From NCBI GenBank assembly GCA_030248215.1, contig JASANG010002193.1, positions 62,001 to 126,000 of the forward strand: DNA of 64,000 nucleotides, in the 5' to 3' direction. The notes under the pieces were generated by a model. The model had not been told where the DNA came from, did no database searches, and worked only from the letters and a program-made list of their open reading frames with translations. The position numbers were made by a program, and so were the translations under genes. The stretch is from Enoplolaimus lenunculus. Taxonomy: Eukaryota; Nematoda; Enoplea; Enoplida; Thoracostomopsidae. Shown here in pieces: positions 11,788-22,200 of the stretch. Each line of letters starts with the position of its first letter. Position 1 is the first letter of the stretch.

Positions 11788-14700
11788 ATGTTTAGATAAG
11801 CTAACATTTTGGTATATCACATCTCCAGGTGAAACATGGTTGCGCGTGGGGCTGTCGTGGCTTTTTCCTGCCGTCGCGGTACAATTCTTCACGAGCGAAA
11901 TGTATTCGTTGCGCATTTTGCAATTTATTCTTTTCGCCAAACAAATTCATATTTCATTCACATCGACTGGCGTCAAGTGCGTACGTTCAACCTGACGCAG
12001 CGAATTTCAACTCTTGGCGTCGGCATTTATTCCTTGAAGGTTAAAGATAATTTTTAATTCGGTTGCATAGATGTGGCTTATAAAAGTCGACATTCTCAAT
12101 TCGAAGTATATTAACTGTTAGACAAATTGGCCAATGTAAACAACACGGGCGGAACAGTATTATAAGCATATTCCTAAGCCTAAACCTACGCGTAAGAATG
12201 AGTGTATTCCTAAGCCTAAGCCAAGCAAAAAATTAGTCAAAGCTTAAGCTTGCTCTATTCTAGTCCGACAGAAAAACGTTCCGCCCCTGATCTTTACATA
12301 GGCCGACAAATTCAACGTAACATTATCTGTTCGCAGTATTATCAAATTTGTAGTCTCCATACTCTCTAAAAATATACTTAAAATTAAGTAAAACTGTTGC
12401 CGAATTAAGTGTAGGTTTTACTTACTATGGCGCTTGGAAAAGTTTTACTTAATTTTAAGAAAACACAAAATTCTTAGCTTTACATTTACTTAATTAATCA
12501 GGAAATGATAGCAGGAGTTTTACTTATTCACATTATTTAAGCAAAGATTTACTCAATATTTAGTACACTTATACTTAAAAAATTTAGTAAAATATAACTA
12601 TAGTATTTTAAGTAGAGTGTTTTTACAGAGTACCTAGGTCGACTTGTGTACACTTCGTCCACAAGTTTGGTTTAGGTTAACGCAAAAGCTTGCATACGTT
12701 GAAAACTTTGTCTAATCCGTAACCTAACTGTACCGTGTACAATCGCAAACAAATGTGCTGCATGATCGCATATTGTAATAAAATTCAGAATAAATTCTTA
12801 GAAACAACCTTATTAAGGATGATATGATACGCTCTGAGAAGTATGTATTTTAAATAATACACAATACACAGTGTTTAATCATTTTGAGGCATTCTACTCA
12901 CCGGAATCTATCAACAAGACGTGCTAGGAATGATAATAACTTAGCGATACGTAACATTCAAACGGCGCTAATAAATGCATTAAAATAATTCAACACCAAA
13001 CCGTTTTAACATACGTCTTTTGTTGAAACCGATTCAATTCGCAATGGAAATGTTTGAAAAATAAAATAATGAGATTTAAAATGCAGGCATAATTTTTTCA
13101 GGCGACGCATCGGATGCTTTGTTGCACGCTTGGGAAGATGTTAAAGCAATGTTTAACGGTGGAAGTCGTAAACGAGTCTACAACACATCACACGATACCG
13201 GAAATGGAGCGAACAGTGATAACAATGACAACAGCGGAAGCGGAACGCAGAGTAATAAAATTACTAACCTGGAAGACGATAGCAACAGTTCATCTGAAAA
13301 GATTCAGGCACAGAAATGTTCTGAAACACTGTTCGAACGATATTTTCATCCAGGACTGAAAGCACAATCACAAGCAGATGGCAGCTGTGGTTCTGATCTA
13401 AATGAATACGTTGGATGTGAAGCAAAAATGGCGCGAAAATCTAATAATTTACTAGCTAAGTCAGTAAATGGAGCATCAGACAGGACATTAGACTTTGAGA
13501 CATCTCGGTGTGGTATGTCAACGCAAAATCGATCACCGAAAGAGGTTGAAGCGCGTACGACATACTCTGGATTTGCATTTCCATCATCCGAAACAATGTT
13601 TTATAATCAATATGCGAAATTAACAGGCGAAGCATCACTTGGTACCACAGTTAATTCCAATTGTTATCAAAGAATGACGGCACCTGTAAGATCCGATATT
13701 AATAACAATGCTGGAATCTTCCAATCTGATTCAAGGAACGCTCGTGACCAGACTGGAATCAGCCAATCAGATTCGAATATTGCTCGTGACCAGACTGCAA
13801 TCAACCAATCAGATTCGAATATTGCTCGTGACCAGACTGGGATCAGCCAATCAGATTTGAGTATCCATCATCGATACAACCCTGGAACTAGTCAACCATG
13901 CCAACGTAGCGGTAATCGAAACTATGCTAGTGGCCAATCAGATTTAACCAGTTCACCGCAGCAGTCGCAATTTAGTCAATCAGAGTTGAGCAAGTTATTA
14001 CACAGCAATCGTGGCAGCCAAGCAATATCGAGTATTGCACATTCGAGTAGACACATTAGTGAATCAGATTCGAGTATTGAATTTAATAGCAGTCGTAGAG
14101 GCCAATCAACATCAAGCATTGAAATTTCGAACAGACGTGCCAGCCAATCAGATTCAAGTATTGAATTAAACAGCGAAGTGGCAACAAATTTAACCAAACC
14201 AAAATGCGAATTCAAGCAGCGGATTTCAGAAACCGAAACTAACAAGAAACCAGGTCGTGATAGTGTAGGAACAACCAATCCGATACCGTGGCTGTCCAAC
14301 GCGATGCCATTGGCTAATTTTTCAACAAATAGCGATACCACGAATGCAATGCAACTTTACGAAACGCCTGCAACATTTATAAACGCAGCAGCGTATTTAG
14401 CAGCAACAGCTGCCGCAGTAGCAAACGGTAACTTATCCCCTTACACTCACAGTTTGCTCCAGTCCCAGACGAGTGGTTTTCCGCAAAATTTTTGGGCGTT
14501 TCGTAGCCCTCCAGCATATTTTGATCCAATTTTCGCGTTTTGCCAGCAACCCACTCACCAGCCAAGTATACCATCGTTAGATTTGACCCCTGCGAAACCA
14601 ACCAGCCCTGAAAATAGTTTTGATACGACCTCTGATAGACAAAACAAAGCCAGTGCTAGTAAGGATAAGTTAAATCATGAAGGAAATTTCAATTTCGAGG

Positions 14701-15023
14701 ACTGTGTCCCTGCTTTAACTAACCAGCTTGAAAAGCCTACCGCTTCCCAAGAAGCTAAGCCAACAATAAGCCAAACATCAAATTCCGGACTACTACAGAC
14801 ATGGGCGGAAATGTTGGCAGTTAATTTATCAGGCAAAATGTCGCGTGACGCGGTGGCGACCGGCAATCACGAAGATTCAGCTAACAGCGACAGATTACAG
14901 AATAAAGGAAATTTAACCAATCAAAACGCTGCAATTGACAAAGTTAAACACAACAACGTTGTAACTGAACCAAATACCGAAGACAACAACAAAGTATGGT
15001 CAGTGCTTAAAATGGTAATCTAA
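8948..15023 (+). CDS. SKOR: SKI family transcriptional corepressor (SKOR/Corl/Fussel type)
   Basis: Nuclear corepressor of the SKI/SnoN superfamily; vertebrate SKOR1/2 act on TGF-beta/BMP and homeobox targets in neurons. Exons: 8948-9316, 10218-10392, 11312-11433, 11829-12039, 13102-15023; all phases fit and give 932 aa (human SKOR1 is of similar size). Exons 2-3 (about residues 124-222) form the DACH/SKI-SNO domain, with the near-invariant stretches RRVALGITCVQCTPVQLEIL and AMPISSRRCGMITKREAERL. Exon 4 (223-292) is the SAND-like Smad4-binding region with its Cys/His zinc ligands (HGCAWGCRG, KCIRCAFC, FIFHSHR). Exon 5 opens with the family motif HAWEDVKAMFNGGSRKR and continues into low-complexity Ser/Asn/Gln-rich sequence. 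AATAAA lies 58 nt past the stop. Odd point: I see no C-terminal coiled coil, which vertebrate SKORs have. Upstream non-coding exons were not sought. Confidence 0.93.
9894..10144. mobile_element. Foldback MITE (CACTGTAAA type) in SKOR intron 1
   Basis: It has the same structure as 3794-4047: GCATTGTAAATTTCAGTAAG on the left, an inverted CATTGGAATTTAGAGTGTG end, and GAGTTGA/TAACTC words between. It ends about 70 bp before the exon 2 acceptor. Confidence 0.7.
10400..10830. mobile_element. TA-flanked MITE at the start of SKOR intron 2
   Basis: The ends TAGTCACCCGAATAAGA and TTCTTCGGGCCACTACAG are inverted. The interior matches 15547-15967, including 'AGTCCGTAACCGAATAACAG' in both orientations. 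It begins only about eight bases after the exon 2 splice donor at 10393. Confidence 0.7.
10991..11190. mobile_element. GGCC-ended MITE with TAAGCC words, diverged copy
   Basis: It starts GGCCAATGTG and contains scattered CATAAGCC, CCTAAGCTTAAGCC words and 'ACAGTCCACCCCTGATATTTACAT', as in the copy at 12129-12304. The right terminal GGCC is lost. It lies in SKOR intron 2. Confidence 0.5.
11580..11790. repeat. CCGGTTCC-rich element fragment plus TATG microsatellite
   Basis: 'AAAATTCCGGTTCCTGCATC' and 'CAGGAATTCCGGTTGAACCG' belong to a family also seen at 34606-35860 in POLR1A introns. It is followed by a TA/TATG microsatellite (11733-11790) just before the SKOR exon 4 acceptor at 11828. Confidence 0.55.
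12129..12304. mobile_element. GGCC-ended MITE with CCTAAG words in SKOR intron 4
   Basis: It starts GGCCAATGTAAACAACACGG and ends CCTGATCTTTACATAGGCC. An inner inverted pair GGGCGGAAC/GTTCCGCCC supports a terminal inverted repeat. The middle carries 'TTCCTAAGCCTAAGCC', a TTAGGC-type run on the opposite strand. It is 176 bp long. Confidence 0.65.
12362..12630. mobile_element. Foldback MITE with TA duplication in SKOR intron 4
   Basis: It is flanked by TA at 12360-12361 and 12631-12632. The inverted ends are CTCTCTAAAAATATACTTAA and TTTAAGTAGAGTGTTTTTACAGAG. The interior repeats TACTTAA/TTAAGTA words in both orientations. The architecture matches the CACTGTAAA family, but the internal word is different. 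Confidence 0.7.
13740..13865 (+). repeat. In-frame 42-bp tandem repeat in SKOR exon 5
   Basis: Three units start at 13740, 13782 and 13824. Each encodes 14 residues of the form ARDQTGISQSDSNI, with one or two changes. Diverged SQSD/SESD words continue to about 14160 (SQSDSSIE twice). The unit keeps the reading frame, so it is part of the protein, and is likely variable between individuals. Confidence 0.85.
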
Positions 15024-15080
15024 GTCCTTATGTGCTCTTGCAAATACCGAGCGCAGAACCTTTTACAAGCGTGTCAAACC

Positions 15081-15086
15081 AATAAA
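15081..15086 (+). terminator. Poly(A) signal of SKOR
   Basis: AATAAA lies 58 nt after the SKOR stop codon. It supports exon 5 being the terminal exon and argues against a further exon carrying the missing coiled coil. Confidence 0.6.
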
Positions 15087-15347
15087 ACTCTATTTAAAGC
15101 CCATTTCGCGTATTATAAATGGCATCTTTCAAAATAAGCAGAGAAACTTCAAAGCTTCAAAATGGAACATAGTTCTTAAACTCTAACATTCAGCAATTAA
15201 ACCCTTTAAAACTGACGTAATTTCATTGTCGCACAATGAATTTCGGATATATATATATGTATATATATATATTTCGTAACAACAGCAATAATTGCTGCTC
15301 ATTCGTTTAAGATGTTGGTGTTACAAATGCCGCTATACTAATATTAC

Positions 15348-15539
15348 GGCCCATGTTACTTTAAGTAGCGTCCAGGTTTCTGGTGGAGGTATAAAAGTGT
15401 AGGATTAGATTCTATTTATATTACATTTCTTGCTTAGGCTTAGGCTTAGGCTTAGGCAGGAACACATTTTTGCAACGCTTAGGCTTAGGCTTAGGAATAC
15501 GCTTAATCTACTGTTACGCCCCTAAAAGTAACATTGGCC
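15348..15539. mobile_element. GGCC-ended MITE with TTAGGC telomere-like runs
   Basis: The inverted ends are GGCCCATGTTACTTTAAG and CTAAAAGTAACATTGGCC. The interior has 'GCTTAGGCTTAGGCTTAGGC' at about 15433-15455 and a second TTAGGC run at about 15480-15495. The flanks AATATTAC and ATTATTAC agree at 7 of 8 bases and may be a target duplication. It is the inverted sister of 18516-18699. Confidence 0.75.
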
Positions 15540-15546
15540 ATTATTA

Positions 15547-15967
15547 CTGTATTGGCCGGAATAAGAGGGGGGAGAGTCCCCATTTTGAGCCCGAATCAAT
15601 ACGAGTCCGTATCCGTAATAAGAGTCAGTAAGCGAATAGAGTCCTTAAACCCTAATTAGAGTCCATAAATGTCAATTGACCCGAATTGCAGCGCATAAAT
15701 GACTCCAGGATAAAATAATTTTAAGGCGTACTTATATTTTGAAAGTACATTCCTAAGTATATTCTTGTATTATCGCTTAAGCAATTGACACAAGACAAAT
15801 AATCGTTTAATTCAACGGATGATTGCAGTACCGGATATATATCAGTAACGATGGGCGGCGGAGCGCGGGTTAGAAATAAATAACAGTCCGTAACCGAATA
15901 ACAAGGGGGTACCTTCTGGAGAGGCCAAATAAATATCAATCCCTGCGTCTTATTCGGGTCAGTACAG
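15547..15967. mobile_element. Complete TA-flanked MITE, 421 bp
   Basis: It is flanked by TA (15545-15546 and 15968-15969). The inverted ends are CTGTATTGGCCGGAATAAGA and TCTTATTCGGGTCAGTACAG. The interior carries repeated AGTCC.TAA words. It is the reference copy for the pieces at 7066-8765, 10400-10830 and 60325-60708. TA duplication fits a Tc1/mariner-type source. No transposase frame is present. Confidence 0.8.
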
Positions 15968-16513
15968 TACAATGACTGGTTAAGGACTTGCTGTTGGAAG
16001 TGAATTTTTTGTCAAAACCTGATACACCAGGCACCACACTTTATTGGCTGTTCGATGCTTTGTTTGTGTTTTTAGCTATATTTATTTGAATATTAAGACA
16101 ATTTGTGTTTATATACATGTGTCTCTGTGTTTTATTGTGATCGATTTTTGTGTTTATTTTAAAATATACCACATATACATATTGTCTGTGCGTATATCAG
16201 TCAACGTTTAGTGCCAAACAGTAAACGAATGCCTAACAACCTGAAATTTGGGAAAAAGTACGCAAATAAAAGAATATAAAATTAAAAATTAATACATTAT
16301 TACTAATTCGGCTGATGTTAACTATACGTTGAAGTAACTGCCTTAAACTTAAGCTTTTAGTCTAAGCATGAGCCAAAACCTCCCGGTTGCTAAATTTACC
16401 CATTGTAACATATGCGTTGGCGAAAACGTCCAATTGGGCGAATGTTACCGTAAAGGCCGTCCCATTTTCCCGGGACAGTAATGTATCAAGAGTACACACA
16501 TCAACTATAATTT

Positions 16514-16955
16514 TGACAGTGGGTACAGTTGGGACAGCGGAACAGTTGGGATAGCGGAACAGTGGGACAATTCGGACAATTGGGATAGCGGGACAGTTGG
16601 GACAGCGGGACAGTTGGGATGGCGGAACAGTTGGGATAGTGGAACAGTTAAGACAGCGGGACAGTTTGGACAGTGGGACAGTTGGGTCAGCGAGACAGTT
16701 GAGATAGCAGAACAGTTGGGATAGTGGGACAGTAGGGTTAGCGGAACAGTTAAGACAGCGGGACAGTTATACGACTGCGGGACAGTTTAGGACAGCGGGA
16801 CACTTGGGACAACGGGACAGTTGGGACAGCGGGACTGTTGTGATAGCGAGACAGTTAAGGCAGTTGGGACAGCCGGACAGTTGAGCGAGTTGGGATAGCG
16901 GGACAGTTGGGACAGTAGGGAGAGCTGCGACAGTTGGAACAATGGGACAATTGGA
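16514..16955. repeat. GGGACAGTTG / GGGACAGCGG minisatellite
   Basis: About 44 units of 10 bp alternate GGGACAGTTG and GGGATAGCGG-like forms. Just before it, 16455-16485 reads GGCCGTCCCATTTTCCCGGG. The same motif opens a block at 61705, where a few GGGACAGC units follow, so the array probably expanded inside a mobile element. Open frames of Cys-Pro-Asn-Cys type on the minus strand are repeat artefacts. Confidence 0.9.
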
Positions 16956-17260
16956 GAGGAACGAAGATTTTCGTAGTTGGGGTTGCGCCACCTGTCAATC
17001 TCGCATGTATACACCTGCTGCCTTGGCAGCCAGAGCTGACTTGCATATCACTGCAATTTAATACCTTTTATAAAACTGTGGAAATTTCTGAATAAAGGGA
17101 TATGGAATGGATCGAAATATCAATTTTAATCACATTGTCTGGCCCGAGCCTATTTGGGAGTGGCGAACCAGCCAAATTTGGCGAGAATGGTTACCAAAAG
17201 CCCCCGCGTGAACGGTCTTGCAACAATATGCTATGTTTGGGAAACGGGTATATGGGGGCT

Positions 17261-17648
17261 ACACACAAAATAAATTATCTTTTATTCAAGAAATATTGTC
17301 TGAAATTTACGACAATTATTTCATGATACAGACTCTGGACATATATGTCTTGAATTCAAGACTTTTACTTCTTAAAATTATCAGAAATATTGGTCTAAAA
17401 TTTTTCACACTTAAATGTCTTAAATTTAATACTTTGTTTTACGAACGATTAAGAAAAGTATTTCTGAAATATATAAGACAATGTCAAATGAAAAACAAAG
17501 ATTTTCCATGGAAACCGACTTCAAAATTGGCAGTTAAAGCTCAACCCAATACTTTAATGTTACAACATAAGGTACGTCCAAGACCTAAACTTAAGTTTGG
17601 GGAGCCGGAGCTCAACCCGAAATATCTTTGAAATTCGATTATTTATTT
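17261..17648 (+). repeat. Dispersed CAAGAC/GTCTTG repeat, copy 2
   Basis: It aligns with 1866-2245, including the shared CTCAACCCGAAATATCTTTG end. More CAAGA/TCTTG words follow to about 17920, suggesting either a longer element or a second copy adjoining it. Confidence 0.6.
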
Positions 17649-17929
17649 ACTCTTCTAACCATATAAACGGATCGACTTTTTTTACATACAGGAAATCAGA
17701 AAATTAATTCTTGAAAATACAACCATTTCTTGAAACAAAGAAACTTGTGTCTTATAAATTAGCAATACCAATTTCTTGAATACAAGACATTTATGTTTTA
17801 ATCATTATCAGAAACTAATTTCTCAGCTGTTTAAGGCTATGAATGTCTGAAATACAAGATATTTACGTCTTGCAATTTCAAGAAAGTAAGTCTTGAAATT
17901 TTAGAAAAACGGAAAACGACACAGCACTA

Positions 17930-18200
17930 TTTTTTGTTGAGATTGATTTAAGCAGGGTAGCTCCCGCCCCGCACATTTAGATCGACCCTACACTTGATGG
18001 GGGTTGCCGCACCCAATCCCTGGCACTGTGCGATCTTCCTACCAACTCACAAATAAAAATAACAACAAAGTTTAATAATATTCCCGTAAGTATGCACAAA
18101 CAGAAGTAGCAAATGCTGCGCGCCGGCACTATACGCAAAATTAGAGTAATGGTAAAACACATACATACTCGTGCACATATACCAACAGAGGAAATTATGA
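17930..18200. other. Intergenic DNA, no feature recognised
   Basis: No gene or clear element end was seen. It precedes the tRNA-like sequence. Confidence 0.4.
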
Positions 18201-18204
18201 TATC

Positions 18205-18277
18205 GACCGCGTGGTGTAATAGGTAGCGCGCTTGACTCGCGAGCGCAAGGTCCGAGTTTTCGATTCACGGCGTGGCC
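18205..18277 (+). repeat. tRNA-like sequence, probably a SINE head or tRNA pseudogene
   Basis: GACCGCGTGGTGTAATAGG resembles the 5' end and A box of tRNA-Arg. GTTTTCGATTCAC occupies the B-box position with mismatches from GGTTCGANTCC. The acceptor stem does not close well and the anticodon stem has a mismatch in every fold I tried. I therefore do not call a functional tRNA. Confidence 0.5.
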
Positions 18278-18515
18278 ATATCTTTCGGAGAAATCAAGGG
18301 GAAACCAATTATATTCGCACTACTTTGGGGAAAGGGATCGTCCCGACCGTGCAGTTCTGACAAGATCTCCAGTGGAACCCTGGATTGAAGCTACGTACTA
18401 CAATGACTAATTTTTTCGACACAATGAAAACTACACATTCCCTATGCAGGAGAGACAATAAAATCTTTACTTTAAATTTAAACGTAAAACAAAATATGTA
18501 ATCAGTGAATCGGAT

Positions 18516-18699
18516 GGCCAATGTTACTTTTAGGGGCGTTAAGCATATTCTTAAGCCTAAGCGTTGCAAAAATGGTTGCAAAAATTTGTTCCTAAGCCTT
18601 TGCCTAAACATAAGCAAAAAATGTAATCTAGAATCTAAACCTATGTACTCTTTTATAGACCCACCAAAAACCTGGACGCCCCTTAAAGTAACATGGGCC
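18516..18699. mobile_element. GGCC-ended MITE with CCTAAG runs
   Basis: The inverted ends are GGCCAATGTTACTTTTAGGG and CCCCTTAAAGTAACATGGGCC. It is the reverse-oriented sister of 15348-15539. The TTAGGC runs are reduced to CCTAAGCG, CCTAAGCC and TTGCCTAAAC. It is 184 bp long. Confidence 0.75.
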
Positions 18700-19230
18700 A
18701 AACTTTCCTTATCACTAAACTGGACTTTGAAGTATGGACTTCCAGTTTATGCACAAAGTAATATATTGCATATTGTTTAATCATTTTGAAGACAGTAGTT
18801 GTAAACACAATTAGCTAGACACGATCTACAGAGAAACCATTAGCACTAATCAAACATTTCTCTAAGGTTTTCTAAAACAAATCGGTTATACGTGGTTTAC
18901 AGCCGCGTAGCACCAGATTTCCAGATTAAAACACACTACTGAACTTAGAAGTAGCAGATACCCTATTCAAGCACTTAACTTAAACATCTTGTTGCGCCAG
19001 TACAAATTTGAGGTTCAATCAGAAACAAACCATAAACTTGTTAATTCTATTTTAATGGCTCCAAATAAAACATCCAGATTTCACATCCTTCATCGTAAAC
19101 AGGGTAAAATATATAAATTTTCAAACTTCTCGTTTATCACATGGAAATCTTTCCGACCGCCAGTGAGTGATAAGCAAGCCATAATTAAAAAATCCGAGTT
19201 TAAAATTTGTTCGAAAATTTCAAAATTTTT

Positions 19231-22200
19231 CTAATTGGACTTCGCATCCTTTTCTTGTTTTTTAATCGCTTTCTGTCGCACCATGCTCAAAGTGATTCGC
19301 ACGATTTTCACGAAAAGACACGTAGGAATAATACTGAATACGACATCCTATAAAAGTTAACAAAACAGTTCACTATACCTATATAAACAAACCATTCATA
19401 CTACATATGTACGTACATAGTACAAACTTTCAGCAAGAAATATAGTACGTACTCGCAATCTAAACAATGGTCTTCGGGGTCCACTTCCGAGCGGTGTCGC
19501 CAGACAAAAATACTGCGGATCGAAACATCCATGAAGTGAAAAAATCGCGTTATGTTTTTACAAAAGTTTTTATCGAATTCATGCAAACTTTTATGGAAGG
19601 TAAAATCCACATACCGTTTAGTTTTCGCGATGAAATTATTATCCTAACACATCGAATTGATTTTATCAAGAGTGGATGCTCTTAAACAAGAGTGCGCAAC
19701 TAGCTAGGTGGTGCATTGCACAAAATTTACCAACACGCGTTGAGTTTCCGCCTTACCCCTTTGTTTTTTGGGTCGATTTCAGCTTTAATGAACACTATAT
19801 TACTTCGACAGTTTAAGAATATAAACGGAGTATGAATGAACACTTGGGAATGCCACGTTTTTATAATGTTTACTGAAAATTTTGACTCCCCCAAGTAACG
19901 GGGAAGTGGGCCAAAAATACAACGCGTGCCGGTACATTCTTTTCTATACAGAATGTGCCTGGTTGCATACTCTTGTTAAGGATATCATGCACTCTTGATC
20001 CTATCTATTAAGCACAAAGATCTATAAAATTGATTAAGTTATATTGCATGAGTAAAAAATAATAAAATTTTAAACGTACAAAAAATAAAAATATGCACAC
20101 CTTCTGTGCTTCTAAAGCTGAAAAATACTACTACAACCTTGATGATGGTTACCTGAATGGTATGTGCAATACAACCCGATGTGACACGAGTTAATCCAAC
20201 AGTGCCAAACGCCTCGCGAACAAAATTATTCGGTGCAGGAACGAAAAAACTGGGACGCATCTTTGCCATTTTCGTGCTCACAAATCTCGGTTCAATACAC
20301 TAAAATAAAGAATGTAAAGTTAAAGTAATCAGTCCAGCCATCACAAAGTAAAAAGTGTTAATATAGCTAGTCAGCATATGCGCATGGTAGGTTCAATAGA
20401 ACTAACATCGCCTACCTGGATAATAACATCATTGTTATGATTTTCTTCAGCCAGCGCTTGTGAAACTGAACTAATAAATGCCTAAAATTAAAAAACACAC
20501 AAACTATACAAAATTAAAGTACACAAAATACAACAGACGCCAAAAGATACAAACCGAAATACTATGTTACATAATAGTCCTAAGATTACCTAAACATCAT
20601 TATTAACCAACCAAACTACAGCATTCTGTAAAATCTTCGCGCCTATAGTGATACACTTTCAGTTATCACCAAACTGTTCAATATCACCAGACTGTTCAAA
20701 ACCTTCACACTCTTCACTTGGATTTTTAAATAAAATCTTAGTTCAACACTGACGGAATAATTCTTACCTTTGTTCCTGCGTATAATGAGAGCAACGGCAT
20801 CGGCAACTGCGCAGCATTTGACGAAATATTAATAATTGCTCCTCGATTGCGTTGTTGCATACCAGGTAGTACAATGCGCGTCATCTAAAATATAATACAT
20901 ATTAAAAACATAAAAATGGAAACAATGAAAGGTCATCACAGACGCGGATTGCAGGTAAACACTGATACCCTAACAATTGGGAAGCTACGATGCAGGTGCA
21001 TCAAGGGCATTTGTATGATTGTGCACTGGCCAGCCACAACCTAAATCACCTTACACAGGCGTCCTTTATAGCGTTGCGTGACTCGCCGCATTTCCAATAT
21101 TTCAGCTTCAGAAAATATCAAACAAAATGAGCTGAACGTTGCGCTTCGCAAACGAATATTACCCATTGTCAGTTGTGTAACCGAGACAAATACTAAAACT
21201 AGTTAAATTCTGCAGACTTACAGCTTGTAAACGAGGCGGGCACTACGTTTGCTGCTTAACACTAAGCTAAATACAATTGACGTTTCAGTTGCTTTTAAAA
21301 TTGAGATATTGATAAGCAACAACGTTGCTAAACAGAGGAATACAAATGCATGTGTTACAGCAAGCCGCATGAATAAGGCAAGGATTAGGAACTACTACTG
21401 AACAGAGGTGCCCTAGTCTAACTTTATGTTTAACTGATTTTTAATGTTTGTCGCCAATTCAACTAGGGATGTGTCGAATAAACGGCATTGGCACCAGTAA
21501 TAATCAGAACGTTTCGTGAGTATCGGAATCGGCATCAGCACTGTAAAAATTTCCGATTCTTTGCCGATACTTTCTGTACATCGCAATGATATACATTTTA
21601 CTTCTTGGCGCATATCAGTGTTTTTGATCAAGAAAACGGTTATCTGTCTTGCGTTTGTGTTCGAAAAATGATGAGAATGACCTGCTCTCATAAAATTAAA
21701 ATCGTTTATAGTGGTAAGGGTTTAAGTCTTCAGTATTCTATCTGCTTACTAAGCATGGCGCACTAAAGTTAGAATCGGCATCGGCAAAATTTCAAAATAA
21801 AAATCGGCATCTATATCGGCCAAAATTTTGGTATTGGCACATCCTTACTTTCAACTGTGCAGTATCGTTCGTAAATTGCTGTATTGTACCACATTTCAAT
21901 ATTTGTAACAATTAATTCCTTGACTTTCAGCATTAATCGGGACCATACGACAAGCCGGGACATGATCCAATCTGCTCATTATGCAAGAAAAAACTGCAAA
22001 TAGTTGAATATTGGCTAACTAATTGTCCAGCACTGCAAAGCCAGTGTGGAAGACTTTTTGGGGGTGGGGACACTGTGGCATTCGCAATTCGTGAGTACCC
22101 GAGGGAGGTGCTCGCGTTGGCGCGACGGACCTTGGTTTGTCGCAACGCGTGAGTCGCAATCAACAACAACACCAACAAACAACATTTCTGGCTCAAAATG

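Noticed and set aside
15420-15500. True chromosome end or internal telomere relic
   Set aside because: The TTAGGC runs sit inside a MITE with terminal inverted repeats and are short, so a telomere origin is not needed.
16767-17046. Minus-strand frames of CPNCPAVPTV type
   Set aside because: Direct translation of the 10-bp GGGACAG minisatellite.
18205-18277. Functional tRNA-Arg
   Set aside because: The 5' half resembles tRNA-Arg, but the acceptor and anticodon stems do not close and the B box is degenerate.
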